DNA of 14,967 bases from Ilumatobacteraceae bacterium (GCA_016650435.1 JAENVT010000445.1:1-14967), one strand, 5' to 3'; shown: positions 1 to 7,532, counted from the first letter of the stretch. Notes: generated from the sequence alone by a model not told the origin. Numbers and translations are program-made.

Positions 1-789
1 AACCACGCCTCGATCATCGACGGCATCCGACTGTGCAGAGCTCGGCGCGTGCGCTACGACAACAACGACATGGATCAGCTCGAACAACGACTGCAGGAAA
101 GCGCCGACGCCCGGTATCGGCTGATTGCTACCGACGGTGTGTTCTCCATGGATGGTGTGCTCGCCAACCTGACAGCGATCTGCGACCTCGCCGACCGCTA
201 CGAGGCGACGGTGATGGTCGACGACTCACATGCGGTCGGGATCGTCGGCGAACACGGCCGTGGAACTCACGAGTTCGCCGATGTGATGGATCGGATCGAT
301 CTGATCACCGGCACGCTCGGCAAGGCACTTGGTGGAGCGTCGGGTGGCTATACATCGGGACGTCGCGAGGTGATCGATTGGCTGCGGCAACGCTCGCGGC
401 CGTACCTGTTCTCCAACAGCCTCGCCCCGGTCATCGCGTCCACGACCATCCGGGTGCTCGACCTCCTGGAAGCTGGCGACGAGTTACGCCTGCTCGTCGA
501 ACGCAACGCCGCCCGGTTTCGCGCCGGTCTCGACAAGGCTGGATTCACGCTCGCGGGTGCGGGACATCCGATCATTCCGGTCATGCTCGGCGACGCCCGT
601 GTCGCCTCAGAGATGGCAGAGCGTCTGCTGTCGGAAGGGATCTACGTGATTGCGTTTTCGTTTCCAGTGGTGCCACAGGGCAAAGCCCGCATCCGCACCC
701 AGATGTCGGCCGCTCACACCGACGCCGACATCGACCAGGCAATCGACGCGTTTGTACGTATCGGCCGAGCGATGGGTCTTGTGTCGTGA
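1..789 (+). CDS. kbl: Glycine C-acetyltransferase (2-amino-3-ketobutyrate CoA ligase), 5' end outside window
   Basis: This PLP enzyme of the alpha-oxoamine synthase family cleaves 2-amino-3-ketobutyrate with CoA to give glycine and acetyl-CoA, the second step of threonine degradation. The reading frame is open from base 1 and starts in the family motif [12 protein letters not shown], so roughly the first 135 residues lie upstream of the window and the 262 visible residues are the C-terminal two thirds. Visible family motifs include [20 protein letters not shown] (PLP-contacting Asp and His) and [14 protein letters not shown], whose Lys (codon 322-324) is the expected Schiff-base lysine. [15 protein letters not shown] and [11 protein letters not shown] follow in the usual order. 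The GTG at 49 is internal and is not the start. The stop TGA (787-789) overlaps the GTG start of tdh, so the two are co-transcribed and probably translationally coupled. Identification is firm because the downstream partner is tdh. Confidence 0.96.
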   Translation, partial: NHASIIDGIRLCRARRVRYDNNDMDQLEQRLQESADARYRLIATDGVFSMDGVLANLTAICDLADRYEATVMVDDSHAVGIVGEHGRGTHEFADVMDRIDLITGTLGKALGGASGGYTSGRREVIDWLRQRSRPYLFSNSLAPVIASTTIRVLDLLEAGDELRLLVERNAARFRAGLDKAGFTLAGAGHPIIPVMLGDARVASEMAERLLSEGIYVIAFSFPVVPQGKARIRTQMSAAHTDADIDQAIDAFVRIGRAMGLVS

Positions 790-1811
790 AAGCACTCCTC
801 AAGGCGCGCCGCGAACCTGGCCTATGGCTCGAAGAAGTTCCCAAGCCAACGCCAGGCGATCGCGACGTGTTGATCCGCGTTCGCAAGACATCGATCTGCG
901 GCACAGATCTGCACATCCACCACTGGGACGCCTGGGCGCAGTCGACCATCCCCGTGCCGATGGTTGTGGGCCACGAGTTCATGGGCGAGATCGAGCAGCT
1001 CGGCGCAGATGTCGTCGGGCTGGAGGTCGGCCAACGTGTGGCGGGCGAAGGTCACGTCACGTGCGGCCATTGCCGCAACTGCAAAGGCGGACGTCGCGAG
1101 TTCTGCCACAACCACACCGGGGTTGGCGTGACCCGCCCGGGTGCATTCGCCGAGTACGTGGTCATTCCCGCAGAGAACGTCTTCGTCGTCCCACCGCACA
1201 TCGACGACAACGTCGCGGCTGTGCTCGATCCGTTGGGCAACGCCACCCACACCGCGCTGCGATTCGACGTCGTCGGCGAGGACGTGTTGATCACCGGCGC
1301 CGGCCCGATCGGCATTCTGGCGACGGCAATCGTGCGCCACATCGGCGCACGCAATGTCGTGATCACCGACGTCAACAGGTTCCGGCTCGAGATGGCTGCA
1401 AAGCACGGCGCCAGCCGTGTGGTCGACGTGCGCAGCGAACAGCTCGCTCCCGTGATGGCCGAACTGGGAATGACCGAGGGCTTCGACGTCGGTCTGGAGA
1501 TGTCGGGTGCGGAGGCTGCGTTCAACCAGATGCTCGACGCGATGAACCACGGTGGCCGCATAGCGGTGTTGGGCATTCCCGCCGGGCCGATGACCCTCGA
1601 CATCAACGACGTGATCTTCAAGGGTCTCGAGATCCAGGGGATCTACGGACGGCGGATCTTCGAGACCTGGTACAAGATGGCTGCGATGCTGCAGAGCGGC
1701 CTCGACGTCAGCGGCATCATCACCCACGAACTGCCTGCCGATCAGTTCGACGAGGCGTTCGCGATCGTCGACGGTGGCGAGTGCGGCAAGGTCATCCTCG
1801 ACTGGGCCTAA
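786..1811 (+). CDS. tdh: L-threonine 3-dehydrogenase (zinc MDR family)
   Basis: NAD-dependent oxidation of L-threonine to 2-amino-3-ketobutyrate, the substrate of the kbl product just upstream. From the GTG at 786 the protein is 341 residues, the same length as E. coli Tdh. Key residues fall at the same numbers: catalytic-zinc ligands Cys38, His63 and Glu64; His90; structural-zinc cysteines 93, 96, 99 and 107; the nucleotide-binding GAGPIG at 171-176; and Asp195, which should contact the NAD ribose. The frame is open upstream to about base 33, but that part only shadows kbl in another frame, and GTG 786 restores both the family length and the overlap with the kbl stop. No clear separate promoter is visible, so expression probably depends on the kbl transcript. 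The gene ends 8 bases before a pair of tandem hairpins. Confidence 0.97.
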   Translation: MKALLKARREPGLWLEEVPKPTPGDRDVLIRVRKTSICGTDLHIHHWDAWAQSTIPVPMVVGHEFMGEIEQLGADVVGLEVGQRVAGEGHVTCGHCRNCKGGRREFCHNHTGVGVTRPGAFAEYVVIPAENVFVVPPHIDDNVAAVLDPLGNATHTALRFDVVGEDVLITGAGPIGILATAIVRHIGARNVVITDVNRFRLEMAAKHGASRVVDVRSEQLAPVMAELGMTEGFDVGLEMSGAEAAFNQMLDAMNHGGRIAVLGIPAGPMTLDINDVIFKGLEIQGIYGRRIFETWYKMAAMLQSGLDVSGIITHELPADQFDEAFAIVDGGECGKVILDWA

Positions 1812-1818
1812 AGGTCGA

Positions 1819-1913
1819 GTGGAGTGTCTCAAGGCACACAGGCAGGCGTGAAACACTCCACAATCCTGTGTGGAGTGTCCTGGCGCACCCGGGCGGGCGT
1901 GAAACACTCCACA
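1819..1913. repeat. Two tandem hairpin repeats (GTGGAGTGT family) between convergent genes
   Basis: Two copies of an inverted repeat lie head to tail with a pitch of 51 nt. Copy one has arms GTGGAGTGT (1819-1827) and ACACTCCAC (1853-1861); copy two has the same arms at 1870-1878 and 1904-1912, extended by a T-A pair at 1869/1913. Both loops are exactly 25 nt. The right part of the loops (GGCGTGAA) is identical, while the left part has diverged (17 of 25 positions match overall). The pair fills the 106-bp gap between the stops of tdh and the minus-strand dioxygenase gene. Stem-loops there could act as a bidirectional terminator, but no T-tract follows either stem. A dispersed palindromic repeat family is the main alternative. 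Confidence 0.8.
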
Positions 1914-1917
1914 GGCG

Positions 1918-3099
1918 CTAGGACGTGGCGGTGACCATGGCGTTGGTGGCTTCGCCGCTCATGCGGGCAAGGTGCCCGAACACGTCGTCCATCTCGAAGT
2001 AGACATCCTGCAGGTGACGGGCTCCATCGGGTTTGTACGCCGTGCGGGCGTGCAACACGCGGAAGCCGTTGACGAACAACGTGTCGCCGGCCGACAGGCG
2101 GAATGACACATGGTGAGTGGAGTCGGCGATGGCCGCGCCGAGCAACCGGTACGCCTCGTACCACGCAGCCAACTCGGTGTCGTCGAACGCCAGCGGCTGC
2201 ATGAGCTGATTGGAGAATCGCAAGTGCGTGAAGCGACCGACGCGGTCACGCACGACAAGTGGCGCGCGGGTGAAGGCGTCTGCTTCGGTCGAGTACTGGC
2301 GGAATCCGACCTCGACCCGGGCGAGCACGTCGATGGCCTCCGGATGCTCGCGGTTCAGTTGATCGAGCACGGACCATCCGTCGACAACCACGCTGTTGCC
2401 ACCGTGCGCCTCGTTGACGAGCATCGCGAGTACTTGCCCGCTGGGCGGATGGGTGTATTGGGCGTTGTCGTTGTGCGGCGGTACCTCTTCCGCTGTGAAG
2501 GCGATGTTGTAACCGGCGGGGTCCAGCTTGACGTCGAAGATCAGACCCAACGACGAGTCGCGCAACGTGACCCTGACGGCCCGCAAGAACTCGATGACGG
2601 TGCCCGGCTCCGTCGGTGATCCGGTGACGACGGCAGCTCCGTCACGCCGGAGGGCCTCGAAGAAATCGCGCCGGGTGACCGGGTCGGCGATGCATTGGTG
2701 ATGGTCGAATCGTTCGATCTCGTAGCCGGCGTTCCAGAGCCGGGCTGTCCACCCACCCCGGGCGGCGGTGGTGCGAATCTTCGCCCACTCCGCCGACCCG
2801 TAGTTGGAACGGTGGCCATCCGCCCACACGATCTGCAGCTCGCCATCGACCGCTGCGACCAAGCCGGCAACCGGCGCCAAAGGCTGTAACCACGGCTGCC
2901 AACGTCGCTCGTCGGTCTGCACGATCCGGCACTCATGGCACTGGCAGTTGTCGCGCAACCAATCGGGCAGAAACGTGGCAGAGCCCTCGGTGAACTGTAC
3001 GACGATTCCGGCATCGATCGGGTGTGCGGCCGTCACTGATCCGTCGGGCAGCCGCCGACCCGCTGGACCCATCTCGACTTCTCGAACTGAGGCTCCCAT
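1918..3099 (-). CDS. Gamma-butyrobetaine-hydroxylase-like Fe(II)/2-oxoglutarate dioxygenase (TauD superfamily with N-terminal zinc domain)
   Basis: Predicted cytosolic non-haem iron oxygenase that couples 2-oxoglutarate decarboxylation to substrate hydroxylation. The 393-residue protein has the two-domain layout of gamma-butyrobetaine and trimethyllysine dioxygenases. An N-terminal zinc-binding domain contains WLRDNCQCHEC (Cys52, Cys54, Cys57) and His96, with the same Cys-to-His spacing (44) as in human BBOX1. The C-terminal TauD domain has iron ligands His209, Asp211 (motif HND) and His350 in VNGFRVLHART. Arg361 follows in the position of the 2-oxoglutarate-binding arginine. The start at 3099 is supported by AAGGGAG seven nt upstream. 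It lies 39 bp behind the EamA permease gene and should be co-transcribed with it. The substrate is unknown: a betaine or other trimethylammonium compound is plausible from the family, but true carnitine synthesis cannot be claimed. Confidence 0.88.
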   Translation of the reverse strand: MGASVREVEMGPAGRRLPDGSVTAAHPIDAGIVVQFTEGSATFLPDWLRDNCQCHECRIVQTDERRWQPWLQPLAPVAGLVAAVDGELQIVWADGHRSNYGSAEWAKIRTTAARGGWTARLWNAGYEIERFDHHQCIADPVTRRDFFEALRRDGAAVVTGSPTEPGTVIEFLRAVRVTLRDSSLGLIFDVKLDPAGYNIAFTAEEVPPHNDNAQYTHPPSGQVLAMLVNEAHGGNSVVVDGWSVLDQLNREHPEAIDVLARVEVGFRQYSTEADAFTRAPLVVRDRVGRFTHLRFSNQLMQPLAFDDTELAAWYEAYRLLGAAIADSTHHVSFRLSAGDTLFVNGFRVLHARTAYKPDGARHLQDVYFEMDDVFGHLARMSGEATNAMVTATS

Positions 3100-3106
3100 T
3101 GCGCAT

Positions 3107-3113
3107 CTCCCTT
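3107..3113 (-). promoter_or_regulatory. Strong ribosome binding site fixing the start of the BBOX-like gene
   Basis: On the minus strand AAGGGAG lies 7 nt before the ATG at 3099. It decides this start against an overlapping out-of-frame ATG at 3104-3106. Unlike many genes in the window, this operon-internal gene uses a classical Shine-Dalgarno leader. A TAATCT hexamer (3121-3126, minus) just upstream could be an internal -10 box, but no -35 supports it. Confidence 0.7.
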
Positions 3114-3138
3114 CGAGACAAGATTAGACGCCGACGGC

Positions 3139-4059
3139 TCAGCTGACGGCGTCGACGATTTCGAGACCGCCCTCGCGTGACGCGTGATAGGCCAGCACGC
3201 ACAGCGCGGCAACCACCCCGGTCATGGCAAGCGCTTGGGCCAACGAGACACGCTCGCCGAGGATCACCCAGGCTGCGGTGGACGCGCCAACAGGTTCGAG
3301 TTGGATCAGCACCGAGGTCACCGACGCATCGACACGGGGCTGGGCCCATGCCACCAATCCGTGGCCGGCGATCCCGGGACCGAGCGCCAGCAAGCTGACC
3401 CACACCCATCCTGCGCCGTGGACCTCACCGAGGTCATTGCTTCCGAGGACGACCAAGAGTGACACCGTCGCTGCGCCGATGACCGAGACGACGAACATGA
3501 AGCGCACCGTCTCGACGTGCGGCCGAACACCCTTGGATACCAGCAGGTAGGCAACCCAGAAGAGCAAGGCCAGCAGCGCCCACAAGTAGCCGATCGTGGA
3601 GCTCGACGTACCGGTTGCGCTCGACGGTGCGACGAGGACAGCGACGATGACGCCAATCACCGATGCGGCCGCACAGATCACCTTCACCGGTGTCAATCGT
3701 TCGCCGAAGTGAATCACTGAAACTGGAAGTGCGACGACCGGAGCAAGGGCAGCGATGATCAAGGCCACCGCGATGCTGACGGATTGAATGGCAATGAAGA
3801 ACACGCAGATGTTGAGGCCGAACAAAACACCGGCAATGGCAGCGCGGCGAAAATCGGCACGGCTCGGCCATCTCTTGGTGACTGCCACGACCACCAACAA
3901 CACGCCAGAGGCGATCCACATGCGCCAGAACGACAAGACGACACCGGATGCGTGCGTCGACTTGCCCAACACCCCGCCGAACGACCACACCAGCGGAGCC
4001 ACCAGCATTGCCAGCACACCACCTCGTCCAGCCAGCTTGCGCGTGACTCTGCGGCTCAC
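3139..4059 (-). CDS. EamA/DMT-family permease
   Basis: Inner-membrane transporter of the drug/metabolite superfamily, 306 residues. Ten hydrophobic segments fall in two EamA repeats of about five helices each (roughly residues 15-140 and 155-290). The second repeat ends in the typical LGERVSLAQALAMTGVV stretch. The family exports or imports small metabolites such as amino acids, and the substrate here is not visible. The frame starts with GTG at 4059, the first usable start after the upstream in-frame stop at 4165-4167. Its ribosome binding site is weak, so a start slightly further in is possible. The gene leads a two-gene operon with the BBOX-like dioxygenase 39 bp downstream, which suggests transport of that enzyme's substrate or product. 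It is divergent from the PhyH-family gene. The sequence around the start is also coding-like in another minus-strand frame. Confidence 0.88.
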   Translation of the reverse strand: MSRRVTRKLAGRGGVLAMLVAPLVWSFGGVLGKSTHASGVVLSFWRMWIASGVLLVVVAVTKRWPSRADFRRAAIAGVLFGLNICVFFIAIQSVSIAVALIIAALAPVVALPVSVIHFGERLTPVKVICAAASVIGVIVAVLVAPSSATGTSSSTIGYLWALLALLFWVAYLLVSKGVRPHVETVRFMFVVSVIGAATVSLLVVLGSNDLGEVHGAGWVWVSLLALGPGIAGHGLVAWAQPRVDASVTSVLIQLEPVGASTAAWVILGERVSLAQALAMTGVVAALCVLAYHASREGGLEIVDAVS

Positions 4060-4156
4060 GGCCTGGGTCGATCGTCTGATCGCGTTCCCGGATGCCGCGG
4101 ACCCCGATGTAGTAGGCCCAGATGTTGAGGGAATTGAGGTCGCGGAGGTAGTTACG
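4055..4156 (-). pseudogene. Possible coding remnant in the EamA-PhyH spacer
   Basis: In a minus-strand frame different from EamA, 34 consecutive codons read like real protein, beginning RNYLRDLNSLNIWAYYIG and ending near DQTIDPGRE. G or C occupies the third position in 28 of 34 codons and the second position in only 14 of 34, the signature of coding DNA in GC-rich bacteria. The frame is closed upstream by TAG at 4190-4192 and has no ATG, GTG or TTG before the fragment. Downstream it fades into a shadow frame of EamA. It may be the relic of a disrupted gene, or chance. I do not recognise the family. Confidence 0.25.
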
Positions 4157-4190
4157 AGCGCACGCTAGCCCTGAGTGGCTCGTGGGGATC

Positions 4191-4196
4191 TACATT
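4191..4196 (+). promoter_or_regulatory. Putative -10 box TACATT for a leaderless PhyH-family transcript
   Basis: TACATT ends 6 nt before the ATG at 4203, so transcription would begin at or next to the start codon. No Shine-Dalgarno motif precedes the ATG, and no convincing -35 is visible. The position supports ATG 4203 over the in-frame GTG at 4182. Confidence 0.45.
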
Positions 4197-4202
4197 TGTG
4201 GC

Positions 4203-5402
4203 ATGACTTCCGTGAATTCCGACACCGCCAGTGGATATCTGCACGAGTCAGACTGCCGACTCGAGGATTTCATCGCGATCGTCGAGCAGACGACCCTTCT
4301 CAGCGACTATCCGTTCGCTGAATCGATCGAGCAAAACGTCGTCAGCTACAACTGCGATCGGCTTCGAGCCGAGTGCGGCGACCCCGATACACGGCGCGCC
4401 GTGCAGGCCGAACTGAACAAGGCCTTCCTCGACGGCCCTGGAATCGTCGTCTTCAAGCGTGCCTTTCCCGACACCTCCATCGTCGACGCAGCCACGGTCT
4501 CGTTCAACGCCATGATCGCCGAGCAGCATCGGTTGGGCATGAAATCCGGCGACCACTACGCCAAGCCCGGGGACAATGACAGGGTCTGGAACGCGCTCGA
4601 GAAGTTGGCGATCATGGCACCAGACGAGTTCGTCGCGTACTACGCCAACGACATCCTCACCATGGCGTCGACGGCATGGCTCGGGCCAGGCTTCACGTTC
4701 ACGTCACAGGTCAACGTCGTCAATCCCGGCGGTGCCGCGCAGAAGCCGCACCGCGACTATCACCTCGGTTTCATGACGGTCGACGTTGCTGCCGAGTTCC
4801 CCGCAAATGCCCACCACCTCTCGGCTGCATTGACGCTGCAAGGCGCGATCGCTCACTGCGACATGCCAGTCGCGAGCGGCCCGACGATGTACCTGCCGCA
4901 TGCGCAGAAGTACCTGTACGGCTACCTGGCCTGGTGGCGGCCGGAGTTCAAGGAGTACTTCGAACAGCACTATGTGCAATTGCCGTTGCTGAAGGGTGAT
5001 GCAGTGTTCTTCAACCCGGCGCTGTTCCACGCAGCGGGCACCAACCGCACCACCGATGTACACCGCATGGCAAACCTGCTGCAGATCAACTCGCCATTCG
5101 GCAAGTGCCTGGAAGCAATCGACCACGAACGGATGGTCAACGCCGTGTACCCGTCGCTGCTGAAGCTCAAGGTCTCTGGCGCGTCGGCACGGGAAGTCGA
5201 GAACGCGATCGGTGCGGCCGCTAATGGATATGCGTTCCCCACCAACCTCGATCGCGACCAACCGCTAAAGGGCTTGACCAACGATGCCCAAGTCGATGTC
5301 GTACGCCGAGCTGTCGCTGAGGAGTGGAGTGCTGACGCGCTGAAGGATGCGCTCCGTGACTACGCCAATCGACGCTTGACGCACGGCGAAATCACTTCTT
5401 GA
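4203..5402 (+). CDS. Phytanoyl-CoA dioxygenase (PhyH) family Fe(II)/2-oxoglutarate oxygenase
   Basis: Predicted cytosolic 2-oxoglutarate-dependent hydroxylase, 399 residues from ATG 4203. The double-stranded beta-helix core shows the iron facial triad: His183 and Asp185 in QKPHRDYHLGF, and His276 in NPALFHAAG. Arg288 in the following HRMANLLQI segment is a likely 2-oxoglutarate ligand. ASGPTMYLPHAQKY between them matches the family's conserved strand. An in-frame GTG at 4182 would add seven residues, but the TACATT box close to 4203 favours the ATG. At about 400 residues the protein is longer than minimal PhyH proteins, with extra N- and C-terminal helices. Its stop overlaps the start of the next gene, a membrane hydroxylase, so the two probably act on one pathway. 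The substrate is unknown; fatty acyl, isoprenoid or small polar molecules are all precedented in this family. Confidence 0.85.
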   Translation: MTSVNSDTASGYLHESDCRLEDFIAIVEQTTLLSDYPFAESIEQNVVSYNCDRLRAECGDPDTRRAVQAELNKAFLDGPGIVVFKRAFPDTSIVDAATVSFNAMIAEQHRLGMKSGDHYAKPGDNDRVWNALEKLAIMAPDEFVAYYANDILTMASTAWLGPGFTFTSQVNVVNPGGAAQKPHRDYHLGFMTVDVAAEFPANAHHLSAALTLQGAIAHCDMPVASGPTMYLPHAQKYLYGYLAWWRPEFKEYFEQHYVQLPLLKGDAVFFNPALFHAAGTNRTTDVHRMANLLQINSPFGKCLEAIDHERMVNAVYPSLLKLKVSGASAREVENAIGAAANGYAFPTNLDRDQPLKGLTNDAQVDVVRRAVAEEWSADALKDALRDYANRRLTHGEITS

Positions 5403-6322
5403 AGAAGTCGGCGCTGCGCCAACTCGACCTCGTCGACCAGCTCACGCTGCCGCTGTTCGCGGTGACGATGGCGGCCGAGTACGTCGCTCTTCGCAAGGTG
5501 CCGAAACGCGTGCTCGGCGACCTGTACGAAGCCGACGAACGGACCTTGTCGGGCACCCATGTGCCGGGCGACGCGCTCGTGCCGTTGGGCTACGAACGCA
5601 ACGACACGGTCGCCAGCCTGGCGATGCTGGCGGGCAACATCGCCTTCGGCTTCGCCACGCTGTCGGCCTTCAGCAAGTTCGACCGGTTCCTGTTCAAACA
5701 CCGCGTCTCCAACGTCGGGATGCGACGCGGTTCCATCGCTTCGGCGATGGTGCTGTGGGACTTCCTCTACTACTGGGACCATCGCTGGATGCACGAGGTA
5801 CGGCTGTTGTGGGCCAACCACGTCACCCATCACAGTGGCGAGCGCTACAACCTGTCGACCGCGCTTCGCCAGCCGTGGTCGGGCTTCCTGACGTTCTGGG
5901 TGTTCGCTCCAATGCCGTTGCTCGGCTTTCCCACCGCCAAGACCGCCAAGGCCGGGCAACTCAATCTGCTGTATCAATACTGGATCCACACCGAGGCGAT
6001 CGGTCGCTTGCCGAAGCCGATCGAGACGGTCTTCAACACACCGTCACATCATCGCGGCCACCATGGAGCCAACGATCAGTACCTCGACAAGAACTACGGC
6101 GGGATACTGATCCTGTGGGACAAGTTGTTCGGCACGTTCGAGCCGGAACTGCGGCGGGTGAAGTACGGGCTGACCAAGAACATCCACACGTACAATCCGC
6201 TGCGCATCGCCTATCACGAGATGGCCGACATTGCACGCGATGTGCGCAAGGCGAATGGACTTCACGCGAAGCTCCACCATGTCTTCGGTCGCCCCGGCTG
6301 GACCCCCGCCGGTTCCAGGTGA
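5399..6322 (+). CDS. Membrane di-iron hydroxylase, fatty acid hydroxylase/sterol desaturase superfamily (alkylglycerol-monooxygenase-like)
   Basis: Integral membrane oxygenase of 307 residues. The histidine clusters that bind the di-iron centre are all present: HRWMH (128-132), HVTHH (141-145), His197 in WIHTE, and HHRGHH (217-222). Flanking motifs YNLSTALRQPW, TPSHHRGHHG and YLDKNYGG followed by LWDKLFGTFEPE resemble the AGMO (TMEM195) branch rather than plain sterol desaturases. Hydrophobic segments lie near residues 10-30, 70-92, 112-127 and 160-178. The start is taken as TTG 5399, whose TTGA overlaps the TGA stop of the PhyH gene; the next ATG (residue 24) would cut the first membrane segment. 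Translational coupling to PhyH is likely. An ether-lipid, sterol or alkyl-chain substrate would fit the family, but this is inference. Confidence 0.87.
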   Translation: MKKSALRQLDLVDQLTLPLFAVTMAAEYVALRKVPKRVLGDLYEADERTLSGTHVPGDALVPLGYERNDTVASLAMLAGNIAFGFATLSAFSKFDRFLFKHRVSNVGMRRGSIASAMVLWDFLYYWDHRWMHEVRLLWANHVTHHSGERYNLSTALRQPWSGFLTFWVFAPMPLLGFPTAKTAKAGQLNLLYQYWIHTEAIGRLPKPIETVFNTPSHHRGHHGANDQYLDKNYGGILILWDKLFGTFEPELRRVKYGLTKNIHTYNPLRIAYHEMADIARDVRKANGLHAKLHHVFGRPGWTPAGSR

Positions 6323-6346
6323 TTCAAATCGGCAACAGCCGGCCAG

Positions 6347-7519
6347 TCACTCGCGGCTGATGAGCCTGAACGATTGCTCGTCGAGTTGCGTATCGGTCCA
6401 GCACCCGTTGGCGACGAGCCCCGCAGCCAACGCGCCAATCGCGTCGGCGCTCTTCGCCGCATAGCCGTTGCTGCCGACAGCCATCACCAATCCCGGCTCG
6501 ACGATTTCGAGGTACGGCAGCTTGGTTGGGGTCTCGGGGATCAGGCACGGCTTGGTCGACCATCCTTCAGCATGTAAACCCGGCAAGACACCAACCAACA
6601 GACTGTGCAACCAATCGAGGTCTGCCGCGTGGGACGTGCCTGTCATCCAGTCCCGCCGCTCGTCGGGCGAGAGCACCCAACGGCCGTGGCGTGTCGCACC
6701 CAACTTCACGTAGACATGACCGTCGGGGTACTCGGTCGGCGGGACGATGTAGAGGTGATCATCAACATCGTCGACGATGATCGAAGGTAGCCCGGCGAGC
6801 CGTTGCGCTTCTTCAGCCGAAACTCTCGCCATCACCACTGTCTCGGCGACCACGTCGATCAACGGCATGCGAGGCAACCCGGCGAGCTCGTCGGCATGCG
6901 GACCGGCGGCGATCACTAGTTGCGCGGCGTCGACGGAGGTCCCGTCGACCATGTGCACCGACCACCCAATGCCCGACTGTTCGATCCCCACCACCTGCTC
7001 GCTGACGATTCCGGCACTCTGTTGTCGGCAGATGGCTAGCTGCGCGGCGAGCATTCGCCGTGGGTCGATGAATCCGCCGGGCGATGGTTCGCGAAGCACC
7101 GTCGCGCCCGCCGGCACAGAGATGCGGTCGTCTCCAACTGGTTCACCGGGTTCGTGGATTTGGAAGTCGACGCCCAGGGCCCGACCAACTCCGACGACGG
7201 CCGACAGTCGTTGCGCGTCTACGTCCGCCATCACCACGCCAACCGGACGGTGGAAGCCAATGCCGGATCTCGCTTCGATGTCGGGATAGGCGTCGATGGC
7301 TCGGGCCGCCAGCAGGGCCCACTCACGCTTCTTGTCGAGCCTGCGGGTGATGCGACCGGAGTCGTAGTGGCTGGCGAAGACGCCGCGGTGGGTGCCCCAA
7401 TCGACGGGCTCGGTCGGCCCGATGCCGATGCATTGTCGACCGGTCGCAGAGAGGTGCCGAAGTGCAGCAGCACCGACCAATCCGAGACCAACGACCGCCG
7501 TGTCACAGCTGTTTGCCAC
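6347..7519 (-). CDS. FAD-dependent amine oxidoreductase (DAO family, monomeric sarcosine-oxidase-like)
   Basis: Flavoprotein of 390 residues that should oxidise an amino acid or N-methylated amine, releasing hydrogen peroxide or passing electrons on. The N-terminal Rossmann motif VVGLGLVGAAALRHL (9-23) binds the ADP part of FAD. A segment rich in His, Arg and Ser (HRGVFASHYDSGRITR, 44-59) matches the region that shields the flavin in sarcosine oxidase and N-methyltryptophan oxidase. VIAAGPHAD (202-210) is the second FAD strand. The C-terminal KPCLIPETPTKLPYLEI places Cys325 where monomeric sarcosine oxidase attaches FAD covalently, followed by VMAVGSNGYAAK. The start is GTG 7519, with TAGGGT seven nt upstream and no Shine-Dalgarno site. 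It is divergent from an MFS transporter and converges on the AGMO-like gene 24 bp away. The substrate is not determined. Confidence 0.82.
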   Translation of the reverse strand: MANSCDTAVVGLGLVGAAALRHLSATGRQCIGIGPTEPVDWGTHRGVFASHYDSGRITRRLDKKREWALLAARAIDAYPDIEARSGIGFHRPVGVVMADVDAQRLSAVVGVGRALGVDFQIHEPGEPVGDDRISVPAGATVLREPSPGGFIDPRRMLAAQLAICRQQSAGIVSEQVVGIEQSGIGWSVHMVDGTSVDAAQLVIAAGPHADELAGLPRMPLIDVVAETVVMARVSAEEAQRLAGLPSIIVDDVDDHLYIVPPTEYPDGHVYVKLGATRHGRWVLSPDERRDWMTGTSHAADLDWLHSLLVGVLPGLHAEGWSTKPCLIPETPTKLPYLEIVEPGLVMAVGSNGYAAKSADAIGALAAGLVANGCWTDTQLDEQSFRLISRE

Positions 7520-7527
7520 GTGTCACA
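7499..7527. promoter_or_regulatory. Direct repeats CGTGTCACA at the start of the FAD oxidase gene
   Basis: The nine bases CGTGTCACA occur at 7499-7507 and again at 7519-7527, 20 bp apart (about two helical turns). They straddle the GTG start of the minus-strand oxidase gene. On that strand each reads TGTGACACG and contains the short dyad TGTGACA/TGTCACA. The arrangement suits cooperative binding of a repressor, but no regulator gene adjoins it. Confidence 0.3.
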
Positions 7528-7532
7528 CCCTA
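7527..7532 (-). promoter_or_regulatory. Putative -10 box TAGGGT of the FAD oxidase gene
   Basis: On the minus strand TAGGGT is followed by 7 nt and then the GTG at 7519, consistent with a leaderless transcript. The hexamer matches the consensus only at the key T, A and final T positions, and the -35 is not clear. Confidence 0.35.

Noticed and set aside
33..1811. Long frame extending tdh upstream to base 33 as a 592-residue protein
   Set aside because: The upstream 250 residues are an Arg-rich shadow of kbl in another frame; GTG 786 gives the exact Tdh length and motif numbering.
822..1907. 361-residue minus-strand frame opposite tdh, running into the hairpin repeats
   Set aside because: Antisense shadow of a strongly supported gene; its composition is typical of reversed GC-rich codons and no domain is recognisable.
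1819..1913. CRISPR array
   Set aside because: Only two copies, each an inverted repeat with its own loop; no unique spacers between longer repeats and no cas genes.
1..4059. A carnitine-synthesis cluster linking kbl/tdh with the BBOX-like gene
   Set aside because: The kbl-tdh pair is fully explained by threonine breakdown, is on the opposite strand and is separated by hairpins; no aldolase or aldehyde dehydrogenase is present.
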